Assembly (NCBI RefSeq): GCF_024498255.1
Contig: NZ_CP101808.1
Coordinates: forward strand, 359,345-423,344
DNA length: 64,000 nucleotides
Direction: 5' to 3'
Source of the DNA: Mycoplasmopsis equigenitalium
GTDB taxonomy: Bacteria > Bacillota_I > Bacilli_A > Mycoplasmatales > Metamycoplasmataceae
Below the pieces are notes generated by a model. It did no database searches, was not told the DNA's origin, and saw only the letters and a program-made list of their open reading frames with translations. Made by a program: the position numbers and the translations under genes. This document shows, in pieces, positions 38,311 to 49,416 of the stretch. How positions within the stretch are numbered: the stretch's first letter is position 1; every line of letters begins with the position of its first letter.

Positions 38311-39141
38311 TTATTTAAATCAGCTATCTAAAAATGGGTGAAAATGATCAACGACTAAACCAACTAAAATTGCAATCATTAAAATAGTTAAAATTGTGAA
38401 GATAGCAATAAGAACTTTTAAACCTTTGTTTGAACCTTCTTCAGTTTTGTAAAGTCTTAATGAGTGAAGTGAATTTGCTAATTCTTGGTTTTCTTTTTCA
38501 AGAATTGCTACTCTTTCTTCAAGTGTTAAAGCGTTTTCTGTGTCACAGCCACAAGCAAGCGCAGGAGTGTTGTCGTCTTCTTTTTCTTTAACAACTACTT
38601 CTTCTTTAACTGGTTCTGAAACTTTGATTTCTTCTTTAACTTCTTCTTTTACTTCTTCTTTAACTGGTTCTTCTTGTTTATCTACTGCTGTTGTTTCTTC
38701 AGTGTATTCGCGTATGGTTTCACGAACAAGAACAACTTTAGGTTTATTTGTTTTAGCAGCTTGAGTTTGCGCTTTTTTAACCTCTTTCATTTTACGTTCC
38801 ATTTCTTTTCTAGTTGCTTCATCATCGTCTGAATCGACAATAACTTGTTCGAAACCTTCTTCTGAACGTAATGATTTAATTGTTCTGATGTATTTTCCAC
38901 CTTTTTGGAATCAAAGGGTACCAGTAATGTTTAGTTTCTTAAATGCTTCAACAGCATCACCAATGTTTTCGAATTCATCGATTGGTTCCTTGTTAGCAGG
39001 TTTTAATACTCAATAATCTTTATCTTTTCCACCATCTCTTAGTGTCGCATATCAACGTTCTGAGGTTGATTTACGACTACTTGCAGCACTTTTTGCTTTT
39101 GTAGTTTTTGTAGTTTTTTTTGCAGATTTTGCAACTGCCAT
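38311..39141 (-). CDS. Hypothetical tail-anchored protein with an N-terminal DUF2188-like module
   Basis: 276 residues. Residues 1-25 are Lys/Ser/Thr-rich and basic. Residues ~28-95 (RWYATLRDGGKDKDYWVLKPANK, then NIGDAVEAFKKLNITGTLWFQKGGKYIRTIKSL) form a compact unit reminiscent of DUF2188-type stress modules. A long Glu/Lys/Val repeat (KEEVKEEVKEEIKV) follows, then a coiled coil (LTLEERVAILEKENQEL) and a single transmembrane helix near the C-terminus ending in DSWFK. This fits a cytoplasmic protein anchored by its tail. It may be part of the mycoplasma cytoskeletal or nucleoid-associated repertoire; no function is assigned. AGGAGGATAATATG gives a strong start. Confidence 0.75.
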
Positions 39142-39265
39142 ATTATCCTCCTTATTCTTCTGCGAATAGACATTTTTATATAAAAATGTTTTCTCGTCAA
39201 CAAGTCAAGTATACATTATTTTATAAATAACAAAAGAATGTAAACAAAAATACTAAAAAAATGCC

Positions 39266-40165
39266 TTAAAATGAATGTTTTATTAATAAATAGAGACCAT
39301 AAAGGGCTGAATTATCACCTAATTCTTCAAATTTAAATTCAACACCTGTAAAATGGTTAGGGTCAGTAATAACGCGTGCTTTCTCAATTGCCTTTTCAAC
39401 AAATCAGTGATTAAAGCGCGCCACTGATCCACCAAAAACAAATAAATTAGGGTTAAGAAGCGCCATACATGAAGAAATTGTCCGCGCTAATGAATCAATT
39501 CCTTCATCAATTACTTGTTTAGCGACTGAATCTTTTTCATAATTCATAAATACATCTTTTGCGCTTCAATTTTTACCTTTTGTTTTACTACGAAGTGAAA
39601 GTCCAGTACCTGAAGCATATAACTCTACTGAGTAAGGTAAAAGGTGGTATGTTTTTTCATCGTAAACACTACCTCAAGGGGCGCGTGCGATTTCTTGCCC
39701 CATGCCATAAGCGCCAGAAAATATTTTATTATTGATAATTAAGCCGGCACCAAGTCCAGTTGAAAGGGTAAAAAACTGTGTTACATCATTTTCGTTACGG
39801 CGAAAATGGTAATGGTTTGCTAGGGCCATAACGTTGGCATCATTATCGCACTCTACTTTTTGTAAACGTTTACAGTTTTTAAGTAAATAATCTTTAAGAT
39901 TGTGTCCGTTTCAGCTGATTAGATTTGGTGCACTAAGAACCACACCTTTTTTATAATCAGCAGGGCCAGGAAAATCCATTCCGATCGCATCAATTTCATG
40001 TTTATTAATTAATTCAATGATTTTATCGAGTGTCTTTGTGTAATCTTTAGCATCAACATCAAATTTTACTTTTTCTTTAATTTTTTCTTTGTTATCAAAT
40101 GTGGCAAAACGCACATTTGTTCCTCCGATATCAACGGCAGCAAATTTCAAGTTTTTGTTTGTCAT
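39266..40165 (-). CDS. ROK-family sugar kinase (glucokinase-like)
   Basis: 299 residues. Phosphate-binding AVDIGGTNVRFATFD, catalytic region AIGMDFPGPADYKKG with CDNDANVMALA, and TLSTGLGAGLIINNKIFSGAYGMGQEIA. The usual ROK zinc motif (CxCGxxGC) is missing: the segment reads ARAPWGSVYDEKTYHLLPYSVELYASGTGL. Acts on a hexose such as glucose, ManNAc or GlcNAc with ATP; specificity cannot be told. A role for sugars released by the MurNAc pathway at 57-64 kb is possible but unlinked in position. Confidence 0.82.
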
Positions 40166-40228
40166 TTTTCTCCTTAAGTCGACGATTTAATTATACTATG
40201 TTCGTAGTTACAAAAGAAAATTTTATTG

Positions 40229-40234
40229 TATAAT
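40229..40234 (+). promoter_or_regulatory. tRNA-Ser -10 box
   Basis: TATAAT ending 10 bases before the first tRNA base, a typical tRNA promoter position. Confidence 0.65.
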
Positions 40235-40244
40235 TAGGATTACT

Positions 40245-40335
40245 GGGTTAGTACTCAAGAGGCTGAAGAGGCGGTCCTGCTAAGACTGTAGGGGAGGCAA
40301 CTCCCGCGAAGGTTCAAATCCTTTCTAACCCGCCA
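40245..40335 (+). tRNA. tRNA-Ser(GCU)
   Basis: A 91-base class II tRNA. Acceptor GGGTTAG (40245-40251) pairs with CTAACCC (40325-40331), then discriminator G and encoded CCA. The anticodon stem CGGTC/GACTG encloses the loop CTGCTAA with anticodon GCT at 40279-40281. A long variable arm (GGGAG/CTCCC) and T arm GGTTCAAATCC confirm tRNA-Ser reading AGC/AGU. Confidence 0.95.
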
Positions 40336-40361
40336 TTTTTTTATGCCTTTTTTGAATAAAA

Positions 40362-40380
40362 AATAGCGCATCACGCTATT
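40362..40380. terminator. Terminator between tRNA-Ser and the surface lipoprotein gene
   Basis: Stem AATAGCG/CGCTATT (40362-40368 and 40374-40380), loop CATCA. On the minus strand it is followed by a U-tract and contains the lipoprotein stop codon. Confidence 0.75.
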
Positions 40381-41473
40381 CTTCAAATAATTTTAATTTA
40401 TATTCTTTGGTTTTATCGAGGGTGTTGTCATTTTTTACCAAGTATCATTTTAAGTAGTAAACAGATTTGCCACCAACACTTTCTTTAGCGATAACGATTG
40501 GTGTTGAGGTTGGGTCACTTTCGATATAACCAACAACGTTGTCGGTTTTGAATTTAAGTGTTTTTTGTACTGTGCTAATTCATAATGGATTTAATTCTTG
40601 ATTAATTGAAAAAACATCTTTTATTTCATGTGCTTCTTCAAGACTTGCGTCGCTGTAAAATTTACCTTCCAAAATATGGATGTTATTTTTACCAGAAGAA
40701 ATTAGTTCTTTTATTTTATCGATGTTTTCTTGTTTATTACTGAATGAAAAAACTTGATTTGCTTCAGAAAGTTCTTTTATTGAAACAATTTTATAAATAT
40801 TAAATCCTGTGATTTCGTAAGTTTTGGTAATGGTTTGTGTCTTATTAAAGCGGTTTGTAAATGTGATTTCAACATTTACTTTTCCGGCGTTTTTATCACA
40901 AGTAATTCCATCTTTTTCAACAATATTTACATCAACATAAAATTGTTGTTGTTTTGGATCAATAATTTGAATATGTTTGGCAAGAATGTCGGTCGCGCTG
41001 TATTTTTTAAGTTCGCTGTCAACATCGATTTTAATACGATTTATAAAATCCATAAAATCAAAATTCTCAGTAGCAAATCCCGAGATATTATAGGTTTTTG
41101 ATATTTTCTGATTTTTATATTCCGTTGTAATTTCAACAACAATTTCTCCAGCAAAAGTGTTGAAAAATTCGGTTAATAGTGTTTTGGTTATTTTAATTTG
41201 ATCTTTAATTGATGCATCAATTTTGCTATTATCTACTTTTAAATCCTCAAGTTTAACATCTTTAACTAAAGTCGTGTTTTTGTTTGCGTAATCAACACTA
41301 ATTTGTTCGCTTGCAGTTTTTAATGTTTGTAAATCTGTAATTAGTTCTTCTGAACCATTGTTATTTTCGGCGTTTGGTAATTGATTTTTGTTACACGAAC
41401 TAGCGATAGCACTGGTAGGAAGAACCAATGCTAGCGCTAAACCGAAACTTGTTATTTTTAGTTTTCTTTTCAT
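40376..41473 (-). CDS. Variable-type surface lipoprotein with lipoprotein-17-like repeats
   Basis: 365 residues from MKRKLK; an ATG at 41485 would add four. Signal peptide with lipobox AIASSC at about residue 27, then an Asn-rich spacer. Two repeats of ~95 residues end in TKTYEITGF-type strands (SKTYNISGFATENF and TKTYEITGFNIYKI), as in the mycoplasma lipoprotein-associated domain. The C-terminus differs (VIAKESVGGKSVYYLKW). Such proteins lie on the outer face of the membrane and interact with the host. No Shine-Dalgarno is visible at either start. Confidence 0.78.
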
Positions 41474-41570
41474 AATTAAAATCATAGTTTAAAAAACTAA
41501 AAAAGAATTAAAATAATATAAATATATATGTAACCTCGCATTTAATTTTTTAGCATGAAAATAATTATAT

Positions 41571-42920
41571 TTGTCATTTGAATTTGCTTTTTTCTTTAAT
41601 GAATGGATATATCAAGACGAATGCAGAATTATGTCAAAACACATGCTAATTTTAAATATAGATGATCTTAAAAGTAAAATGCTTGAAGCGAATAAAAAAA
41701 TCGTTTTTGATAATTTTGAGAAAGAAATAAAATATCAACCTTTATTAATATATAGTGATGATCTTTGGATTTTAAATAAAAAAAACAATAAACTATATAA
41801 AATCAAGAAGCGCTAAAGATGATGAAGGTAACTATAAAGAAAAAATAATGATGAAATATTAATCACAAAGTATGAAAAAGGTTTGCCTAGTAAGGAATAC
41901 TATGCAGAATTAACGTAAATTTTTAGAATAAAAGTAAAAGATTTTAACAAAGTTTTTGATAGAAAAATGTTATTTACTCAAACACAACACATTTAAAACA
42001 CGAAGATATAACAAGAATTTATGGTGGGTTATACAACAACTTATCTCTAAAATCACCCAAAGTTTCGCTTAGTCTAGTGTTTGAAGATGAAGATAAAAAA
42101 ATTAAATCATATATGTTATATTCAGATGAAAAATTATTAAATGATGAACTTAATAGAATTAATCCCGATCCACGAAAAAGACAAGAATATGAGAAATATA
42201 TTGCTGATGTAGTGAAAAATAGAAATACCGATGAGGATTTTTATACGAGGTTAAGGAGGTTAAAACAAAAATTAGATCAGAATTTAATGATTATGTACTT
42301 GATCTAAGGGTAAGCTAAAAGAAAAATCGCTTGTATTCAATGATTTCGAAGAAAAAACAGAAGAAGAAGCATTAATTTTGTTTGATGTAAACAATGAAAA
42401 ATATTATTTGCCAATGTGTGACAGACTTTATTCTTGATTCGATGCATGTGAATTAAATGAAAATAATATTTCAGTAACAATAAATAAAAGTGGCATAGAA
42501 AATCAGTGAAAATTTATTGATACATCAACTATTTTTAAAATAAGTGATAAAGATTTTAAGGCTTTTAACAAAGACAAAGTTACATATTTGTCATCAAATA
42601 TCTTTAGTGCAAACGATATTCAAAAAGTAGTAAATAGAGTTAATGAAAATTTAGAAAATAATTTAAATATTAGCTTTATAGAAGTATCAAAAGCAAAAAA
42701 TAACAATCATCTTGAAGCCAAAAATCTTTATTCAAGTAATGAAATAATGGAATTCGCTTTAAATGATAAATGATTTTGAAATAAACAACATCGTGACACA
42801 TTCGCTAATAAAATTTTAATGAACAGAAATAAAGAGAATTTAGGTAAGATAGAGAAGTTTAGAAATGTTTTCAAAAATTTATATAAAGACATTCTAGATA
42901 AGAAACATAAAAAGAAATAA
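41571..42920 (+). pseudogene. Decayed gene of unknown family, several frameshifts
   Basis: Three stretches of plausible protein in shifted frames: 41631-41816 (MSKHMLILNIDDLKSK), about 42000-42307 (YSNTTHLKHEDITRIYGGLY, then DEKLLNDELNRINPDPRKR) and 42309-42920 (LVFNDFEEKTEEEALILFD ending DKKHKKK). The last part uses TGA as Trp several times, showing it was once coding. Small stops and frame changes separate them, so the gene is broken. Charged, Asn/Lys-rich and without membrane segments; the family is not recognised. It might be a remnant of a mobile or surface-associated gene. Confidence 0.6.
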
Positions 42921-42972
42921 ATATTTTCAGTATTTAAACAGTAACGTCTACATTATTCCAAACAGAAAAAAT

Positions 42973-43002
42973 AAAATTACACGCAAATTTGCGTGTAATT
43001 TT
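42973..43002. terminator. Terminator between the decayed gene and pgk
   Basis: A perfect 30-bp palindrome centred on ACGCAAATTTGCGT, flanked by A-run and T-run; serves pgk on the minus strand and probably the remnant on the plus strand. Confidence 0.85.
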
Positions 43003-43084
43003 TTATTATCTGTATGTCTATGTCCAAAAATAATTGTACAGCATTTTGATTAATAGTATTTTCGGTGTTAGTTTATCTTAATAA

Positions 43085-44269
43085 TTATTTGTTTTGAATT
43101 GATTCAACACCAGGTAATACTTTACCTTCAAGTAATTCAAGACTTGCACCACCACCGGTTGATACGTGCGAGAACTTATCTTCGAATTTTAGTTTTTCGA
43201 TTGCAGCAACTGAGTCACCACCACCAACTACAGAGTAAACGCCTTTAAGTTCGCTAATTGCTTGTGCGATTTCGAATGTTCCCTTTTTGAAGTTTTCAAA
43301 TTCACTTACTCCCATTGGTCCGTTTCAGAAAACGCTTTTAGCGCCGTGGAGAGCTTTTTTGAATAATTCGATTGATTTAGGACCTAGGTCAAGTCCCATA
43401 AATCCATCTTTAATATCTTTACCAGAAACTTCTGCTTTTACATCAGCAAATTCTTTAGCAACAGCGTGGTCAATTGGTAACACAACTTTGCTTGCGTATT
43501 TATCTAAGAAGCTTTTTGCATATTCAAGTTTATCTTCTTCAAGTAATGAAGTACCAATTTTAACACCTTGTGCTTTAAGGAAGGTGTAAGCCATAGCGCC
43601 ACCAATAAGTAGTTTGTCTACTTTAGTTACAAGTGATTCAAGAATGCCAATTTTATCACTAACTTTTGCACCACCAATGATTGCTACATATGGGTGTTCT
43701 GGTTTGTTTGCGATTTTTGAAAGTGCTTCAACTTCTTTGTTCATTAAGTAACCAAGCGCAGAAACTTTAATGTTTGAAGCAATCCCAACGTTTGATGCGT
43801 GCGCTCTGTGGGCGGTACCAAATGCATCGTTGATAAATACATCACCAAGCGAAGCTCAGTATTTACCAAGTTCAGCGTTGTTTTTGCTTTCTGCTTTTTC
43901 GTTAAGATCTTCATAACGAGTGTTTTGGAATAATAATACATCCCCTGATTTCATTCCTGCAATTGCTTTTTCTAATTCATCACCACGGGTAGCGTTAACA
44001 AACTTAACAGGTTTTTTAAGTTCACTAGCAAGCGCTTCAGCAACAGGCGCAATATTTTTCTTAGCCTTATCTTCTTCAGTTTTAATTCTTCCTAAGTGTG
44101 AGAAAAGAATTGCTTTTCCACCTTCAGAAATAATTTTTTTAATTGTTGGAAGAGCAGCTTTAATTCTTTTTAATGAAGTGATTTTACCATCCTTCATTGG
44201 TACGTTAAAGTCTACTCTAAGTAAAACTTTTTTGTCTTTTAATTGAACATCATCAATAAATTTTTTCAT
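43085..44269 (-). CDS. pgk: Phosphoglycerate kinase
   Basis: 394 residues. [11 protein letters not shown] at the N-terminus, LFSHLGR, the hinge region and C-terminal [18 protein letters not shown] and [11 protein letters not shown] with the final [14 protein letters not shown]. It transfers phosphate from 1,3-bisphosphoglycerate to ADP in glycolysis. GGAGAAAAATG start. Confidence 0.97.
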
Positions 44270-44285
44270 TTTTCTCCTAGTTTAG

Positions 44286-44303
44286 AATGTAATTTATTAC
44301 ATT
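44286..44303. promoter_or_regulatory. Perfect palindrome in the pgk 5' region
   Basis: AATGTAATTTATTACATT: 8-bp arms with TT between, 17-34 bases before the pgk start and just after a minus-strand TATAAT. It could be an operator or an RNA hairpin. A divergent TATAAT at 44341-44346 serves cdaM. Confidence 0.4.
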
Positions 44304-44391
44304 ACATTTTTATTATACTATTTTGCGTTTTACTTTGTAATATAATAGCAGTGTTAAAAATGGAAATATTTCAATATTTAGGAGGTGAAAA

Positions 44392-44976
44392 ATGAGCGAT
44401 GAAAAAATAATTTTAATCCTTGTTAGTATCTTATTAGGCGTTTGCCTACTATCATTACTAGTATTAGGTATTAACAAACTTATCTTAATTTCCAAACGAA
44501 AAAATTCTTCAAATTATGGTAGTTTGGGTCGTTCCTCGCAGCTAAGATTAATTAACCAACTTCGGGAATCAATTGAACATCTTAGTGAAACAAAAACGGG
44601 CGCAATTATCACAATTGAAAATAACGACAACCTTGATAACTTAAGAACTGATGGGGTTATTATTGATGCTAATATTTCTAGTAGTTTAATTGTTAGCATT
44701 TTTAATAAAAAATCACCGCTTCATGACGGTGCGATTATTATTCGTAATAATAAAATCGTTTATGCCTCAACGTTCTATAAGATCACTAAGAAATCGGTTG
44801 ATAATAAATATGGCGCACGCCACAGAGCGGCTATTGGAATTAGCGAAGTTTCTGATGCTGTGACAATTGTTGTGAGTGAAGAAACCGGCAAAATTACCCT
44901 TATGCGTAGGAGTGAACGTGTTGAAGTTGATATCAAGCAATTCCAAGAAAAACTTGTGGAAATGATTAACAACTAA
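44392..44976 (+). CDS. cdaM: Diadenylate cyclase (CdaM/CdaA-like), c-di-AMP synthesis
   Basis: 194 residues. One N-terminal membrane helix (IILILVSILLGVCLLSLLVLGI), then the DisA_N domain: GAIITIEN, the catalytic DGA in SPLHDGAIII and RHR in YGARHRAAIGISE. It condenses two ATP to c-di-AMP, which controls K+ and osmotic balance. The short single-helix form is the CdaM type of mycoplasmas. AGGAGG is a strong RBS. Its stop overlaps the mgtE start, linking c-di-AMP with Mg2+ transport. Confidence 0.92.
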   Translation: MSDEKIILILVSILLGVCLLSLLVLGINKLILISKRKNSSNYGSLGRSSQLRLINQLRESIEHLSETKTGAIITIENNDNLDNLRTDGVIIDANISSSLIVSIFNKKSPLHDGAIIIRNNKIVYASTFYKITKKSVDNKYGARHRAAIGISEVSDAVTIVVSEETGKITLMRRSERVEVDIKQFQEKLVEMINN

Positions 44977-46376
44977 TGATCAAAGAATATATTGCTAATC
45001 TAGATATCAAATCCGTTCGTACATATTTTAAAGAGACACCAATTCCTGCAATTGCCGAAGAATTAAAAGATTATGATGCCCAATCAATTTTAATTTTATT
45101 TAAAATGCTAAGTACCGAAGACGCTGCTGAGCTTTTTTCGTATTTTGAAAAGGATTTTCAATGAAAGCTAATTGAACAGTTTGCCGACTCGGATAACAGT
45201 AAATTAATAGAAGAATTAAAAAGTGATGAGATTGCTGACATTTTAGAGGAAATGCCAGCTAGCATTGCTCAAAAATTATTAAGAATTACCCCCAAGGAAA
45301 AACGTAAAGTTATTAATCAATTACTTAATTATAAAGATGATTGCGTTGGTTCAATTATGGCCGTAGATATTGCGGTTTTAAAATCAAACTATACATGTGA
45401 AAAGGCTTTGCAAAAAATTAAAGTTGAGTACGATGAACATAAATCAGAAATGTCTCATTACTTTTATGTTGTTGATAAAGATAAAAAGTTATTAGGTAGT
45501 GTGACATTAGAAGATATAGTTTTTAGCGACAAACAAGAAAGGCTAGAAAATCTTATGTTCCCCGTTACTAAAATTGGCACAATGGATCATATTGAGGCTG
45601 CTTCAAAAATCTTTGCCGAAAACGACTTATCAGCGCTTCCTGTTGTTAATGTTGCCGGCATTCTTGTTGGGATGGTTACCTCAGATGATATTATCGACGT
45701 TATTAATGTTGCGGCCATTGAAGATATTTATAAAATGGCCGGGATTAGTGCCGAAGATGCTGAAAAACCATACTTTAAAAAGACAACGTGAGAAATAGTA
45801 AAATCTCGTATTTTTTGACTTGTTATTTTGATGATTGGATCGACATTATCACAAATTGTTATTCAAATTTTTACGGATAAAATTGGTGCCCAAATTGCTA
45901 GCGCAGGGGTTTCAACTGCGATTCTAGTCGGAATGATTCCGGTTATTAGCGGTAGTGCTGGTAATGCTGGTAGTCAGTCATCGACAACGATTACCCGGGC
46001 TTTCGCGCTTGGCGAAATTCGAGCCAATCAACTTTCCAGAATTGTTTGAAAGGAAGTAAAGGTCAGTCTTATTGCAGGTTTAATTTTATTTATTGCTAAC
46101 TTTATAAGACTTATTCTTTATTTTCTAGCGGCAAATAAAGTTTTCCTTGAAGATCCTAAGACATATTCATTAATCTCTTTCGCGTCATCACTAGCCCTAT
46201 TTTTAGTAGTTGTTTTTTCAAAAATCTTAGGGACATTAATTCCTATAATAGCGATTAAACTTAAAAAGGATCCCGCAGTTTTATCGGCGCCATTGTTATC
46301 AACGCTAAGTGATGCAATTGCAACTTTAATTTTCTTCGGGATTACAATGTTAGTGTTATTTATTGCCTTTGCATAA
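44976..46376 (+). CDS. mgtE: Magnesium transporter MgtE
   Basis: 466 residues. N-terminal helical superhelix (ILILFKMLSTEDAAELFSYF; LEEMPASIAQKLL), two CBS domains (VGSIMAVDIAVL; NLMFPVTKIGTMDHIEAASKIFAENDLSALPVV), the connecting plug helix and a five-helix channel with ISGSAGNAGSQSSTTITRAF. The CBS domains sense cytosolic Mg2+ and gate the pore. TGA is Trp. Co-transcribed with cdaM. Confidence 0.95.
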
Positions 46377-46385
46377 AGATACAAT

Positions 46386-46412
46386 AAAAAGCGTTTTTCA
46401 ACGCTTTTTATT
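46386..46412. terminator. Terminator after mgtE
   Basis: Stem AAAAAGCGTT/AACGCTTTTT (46386-46395 and 46400-46409), loop TTTC; can also end the convergent minus-strand gene. Confidence 0.85.
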
Positions 46413-46437
46413 TATTTTTTATTGAATTAATTTAATT

Positions 46438-49326
46438 TTAGTATGCTACAAAAACAATTAAACCAACCGATAATGCAACAATTCAAATAATTAATGAAAC
46501 GAGATAAAATACTGATTTCTTTTGTACATAAATAGTGTTTTGATTGTTTATAAGTTGATCGTTTTTTATTTTTTTATTTCTAATATCAATTAGTTTTTCA
46601 CCTATTCCGATATTGCAGAACAAGAGAGCAGAGAATAATGTTGGGATAAAAGTTCCACCGATTGAGTTGATAGCAGTTGTGATTGAAGCTCAATCATTTT
46701 TGGTATTTCTAAGCCCTTGTGTTGCGGTGGTTGTATCAATAAAGATATCTGAAAATAGTGTTTTGGCAAAATACTCGTATGTACCATTTCCACCTGGCGT
46801 AATTGAAAACGAGTTAGCAATTCTTGATAGAGTTAAGGCAGAGAAGATTGTCATGTATGGCCCACCTTTTAATTTGCTGCTATCAAGAATAGTTTGACCA
46901 GCGTTTTTATATGAAAGAATAAAAATCGCTAATCCACTTAGAATTCATGGAACTCATTTATAAATTACAAGTTCAAGAATTTTTCATCACTTATTAAAGA
47001 CGATTTTTATTCCATTTCTTATTTGGGCAAAATCATGAATATATTTCGCTGCTTTTGTTCGCGGATCATAAACATTAGTAAATAAGAATCATTGGAAAAA
47101 GGCAATAATGTGATTTACAATAAAGACTTGAATTTTAATGCTTAACGTTACAATAAAAACAACGGCAGCAATAATAGTATCAACTAAAAGACCAACTATT
47201 AGAAAGATAATGAAAATAATAGTATTTGCATTGTTGGTACTAAAGTGATCTCAATACAAGGATAAACCAATTGGGGCAAAAATAATTGTCATTAAGAAAT
47301 TACTTAACTGTCAAACTATTCCAGATGCAAACACGGTGGCTAGTAATGCGCTTTTGTCGTAACCTTTACGCCGTAAGTATCAGTAAAACGCGATTTCTGA
47401 TCCAACGGATTTAGGAGTAATATTTTGTACAACAACACCAAGAAATGAAGCAATAGCAGCGTGATAAAGTTTGATTTTATGACCTTGATAATTCATAATC
47501 CGGACAGTAACTAATCCGGAAGTTAAGATGTTAATGATAGTTAGGCCTATAAATGACAAGAAAGCTCATCTTGTTCCTTGACTTTGGAAAATCATAATTC
47601 GCATATTTTCTAAAATTGATGTTCCTGAATTTTCCATTTTTCAAACAATATTAAATAAGAATACAAAGACCCCAATTAATAAAGCGGCATAGAATGTATA
47701 TTTGAAAACATTTGAAAAAGTGATTTTTTTAACTTCGTTGGTTTCTTTATAAGATTCAAGTTCTTCTAATATTTCGCGCTCAAGCAACACCATTTGGTTA
47801 AGTGTTTGGTTCTTAGTGCTAATAATATTAAGGTGCGTCGATAACCGTTTATTCAAAATTGAGTAGGTTAAAATCAAATTGATATTATTATCCATAACAA
47901 TTTTAAATACTTTGTTATTAGTATCAAGAGTTCCTAATGAAATATCTTCAATGTTTAAGATTTTAACTTTTTTAATTTCTGTAAGGTTTTTAATCCGATT
48001 AAAGAAGCGGTGTGCGGCTTCGTGACTAATACGTTCTGATTTGTATGAATCGTGGTAAAACCCATTCTCGGTTTCTAAGTCGCTTAAAATTTGGTCAATG
48101 CTGAGGTTTTGTTTTTGGAAATAGGTTACCATTTTTAAAAAATCAAGTACAAATAATAAACCATCATATTCCGTGTAACAAAATTTTTGAAGATAAAATT
48201 TATTTTTGTTAGCAGCAATAAAATCAGCGTCGCTTGTTTCAAAGGCGTTACGATATTCACTGAATTCTTCATAATTATAGTTATACTTTTTAGCTAATCG
48301 TTTGGTAAGACTACCGTTAGTATAATGATTAAGAATATTAAATTTATGATTTTCAAGCATTCTTTGATACTTAAGATAAAGTGTTGAAATCTCTCCTGGA
48401 GTTAAGTAACGAAGACGTTTTTTGATGCGAACAGCAATATTCACACCCCTACCATTATGGTCGATCAACATCGCAAAATGACTACGTGTTACTTTTGCTT
48501 TAAGCATCGCATTATTCATTGACTTGGCGTTGTTAAAGTCGGTTTTAACTCGGAAGAAAATATTGTTACTAAAGTTGATTTTAAGATTTAATTTTTCAAA
48601 AATGAACTTGTAAAAATCTTTTGTATCACGGTTATTAAAAGCAAGAGCAACCTTAATATCTTTATTAATTTGTTCGCCCGCATACGAGCTTATTACATCT
48701 TGCAAATATGTTTTGCGTACATGATGCATTTGGTATGAAATGATTTCGCTAGGAAGATTTAGTGATAAGTAATTTGTTTGGTTCATAGCAAAAGAAATTG
48801 CCATAATTTCTTTTTTACTAAGATGGTAACCATCTTTTTTATAAAAAGCTAACTCAATAACATCTTTTGAATCGACATTTTTAGTTAAAACAATCGCACC
48901 AAATAAGTTATTTTTATGAACCGTGTAGTTGGCAAGGGTATGTGGCAGCGATTTCGAGTCACTGATGAAGTGGGTTTTAATATTATTATCAGAAAAAACC
49001 CGAGCAATAATATTGCTGTAAAGTTCAGCATTTCTTGCATTATCAAAAAACACTAGAATGCCATTTGTATCTTCTAGTTTAATATTGTTAGATTTTTCGA
49101 TTCCAGTAATGTAGCTTTGGGCAATGTTGGTAATAGTGTACTCATTAATTAAGTTGGTACCAGCCCCCATTTTAGCGACGATTTTATTATTAATAAACTT
49201 TATTCCCTTGCTGAAAGTTTCATTGATATTCTTTTTATTTTTATTTAAACGTAAAAGAGAATCAAGAAAATTTTCGTCTTCTGAATCGGTATTTTTCCAT
49301 TTTTGGTAAAGTGGGTTCAAACTCAT
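46438..49326 (-). CDS. Fusion: degenerate phosphohexomutase-like domain plus YbhN/LPG-synthase-like membrane domain
   Basis: 962 residues, one frame when TGA is Trp: the codon at 47641-47643, which looks like a stop, is Trp in FLFNIVWKMENSGTS. The N-terminal ~530 residues resemble phosphomannomutase/phosphoglucomutase: LNPLYQKWKN, KMGAGTNLINEYTITNIAQSYI and ILVFFDNARNAELYSNIIARVF. The catalytic phosphoserine motif (TASHNP) is replaced by LTKNVDSKD, so catalysis is unlikely. After one helix (YTFYAALLIGVFVFLFNIV) come about eight membrane helices with NITPKSVGSEIAFY and SITPGGNGTYEYFAKTLF, the hallmark of YbhN/AglD/MprF-type flippase domains. The start at 49326 (MSLNPLYQKW) is chosen; an ATG at 49365 adds 13 residues. 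No RBS is seen. Confidence 0.75.
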
Positions 49327-49416
49327 AAATATTATTTTATAGCAAAATACGTTAATAGTATCCATTTATATATATAATTGATAAATATATTATATTAAAG
49401 TATTAAAGGAGTTCAT

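Noticed and set aside
47641..47643. Apparent stop separating two minus-strand genes
   Set aside because: It is TGA, which is Trp in this genome, and the frame continues into the membrane domain without a ribosome binding site for a new start.
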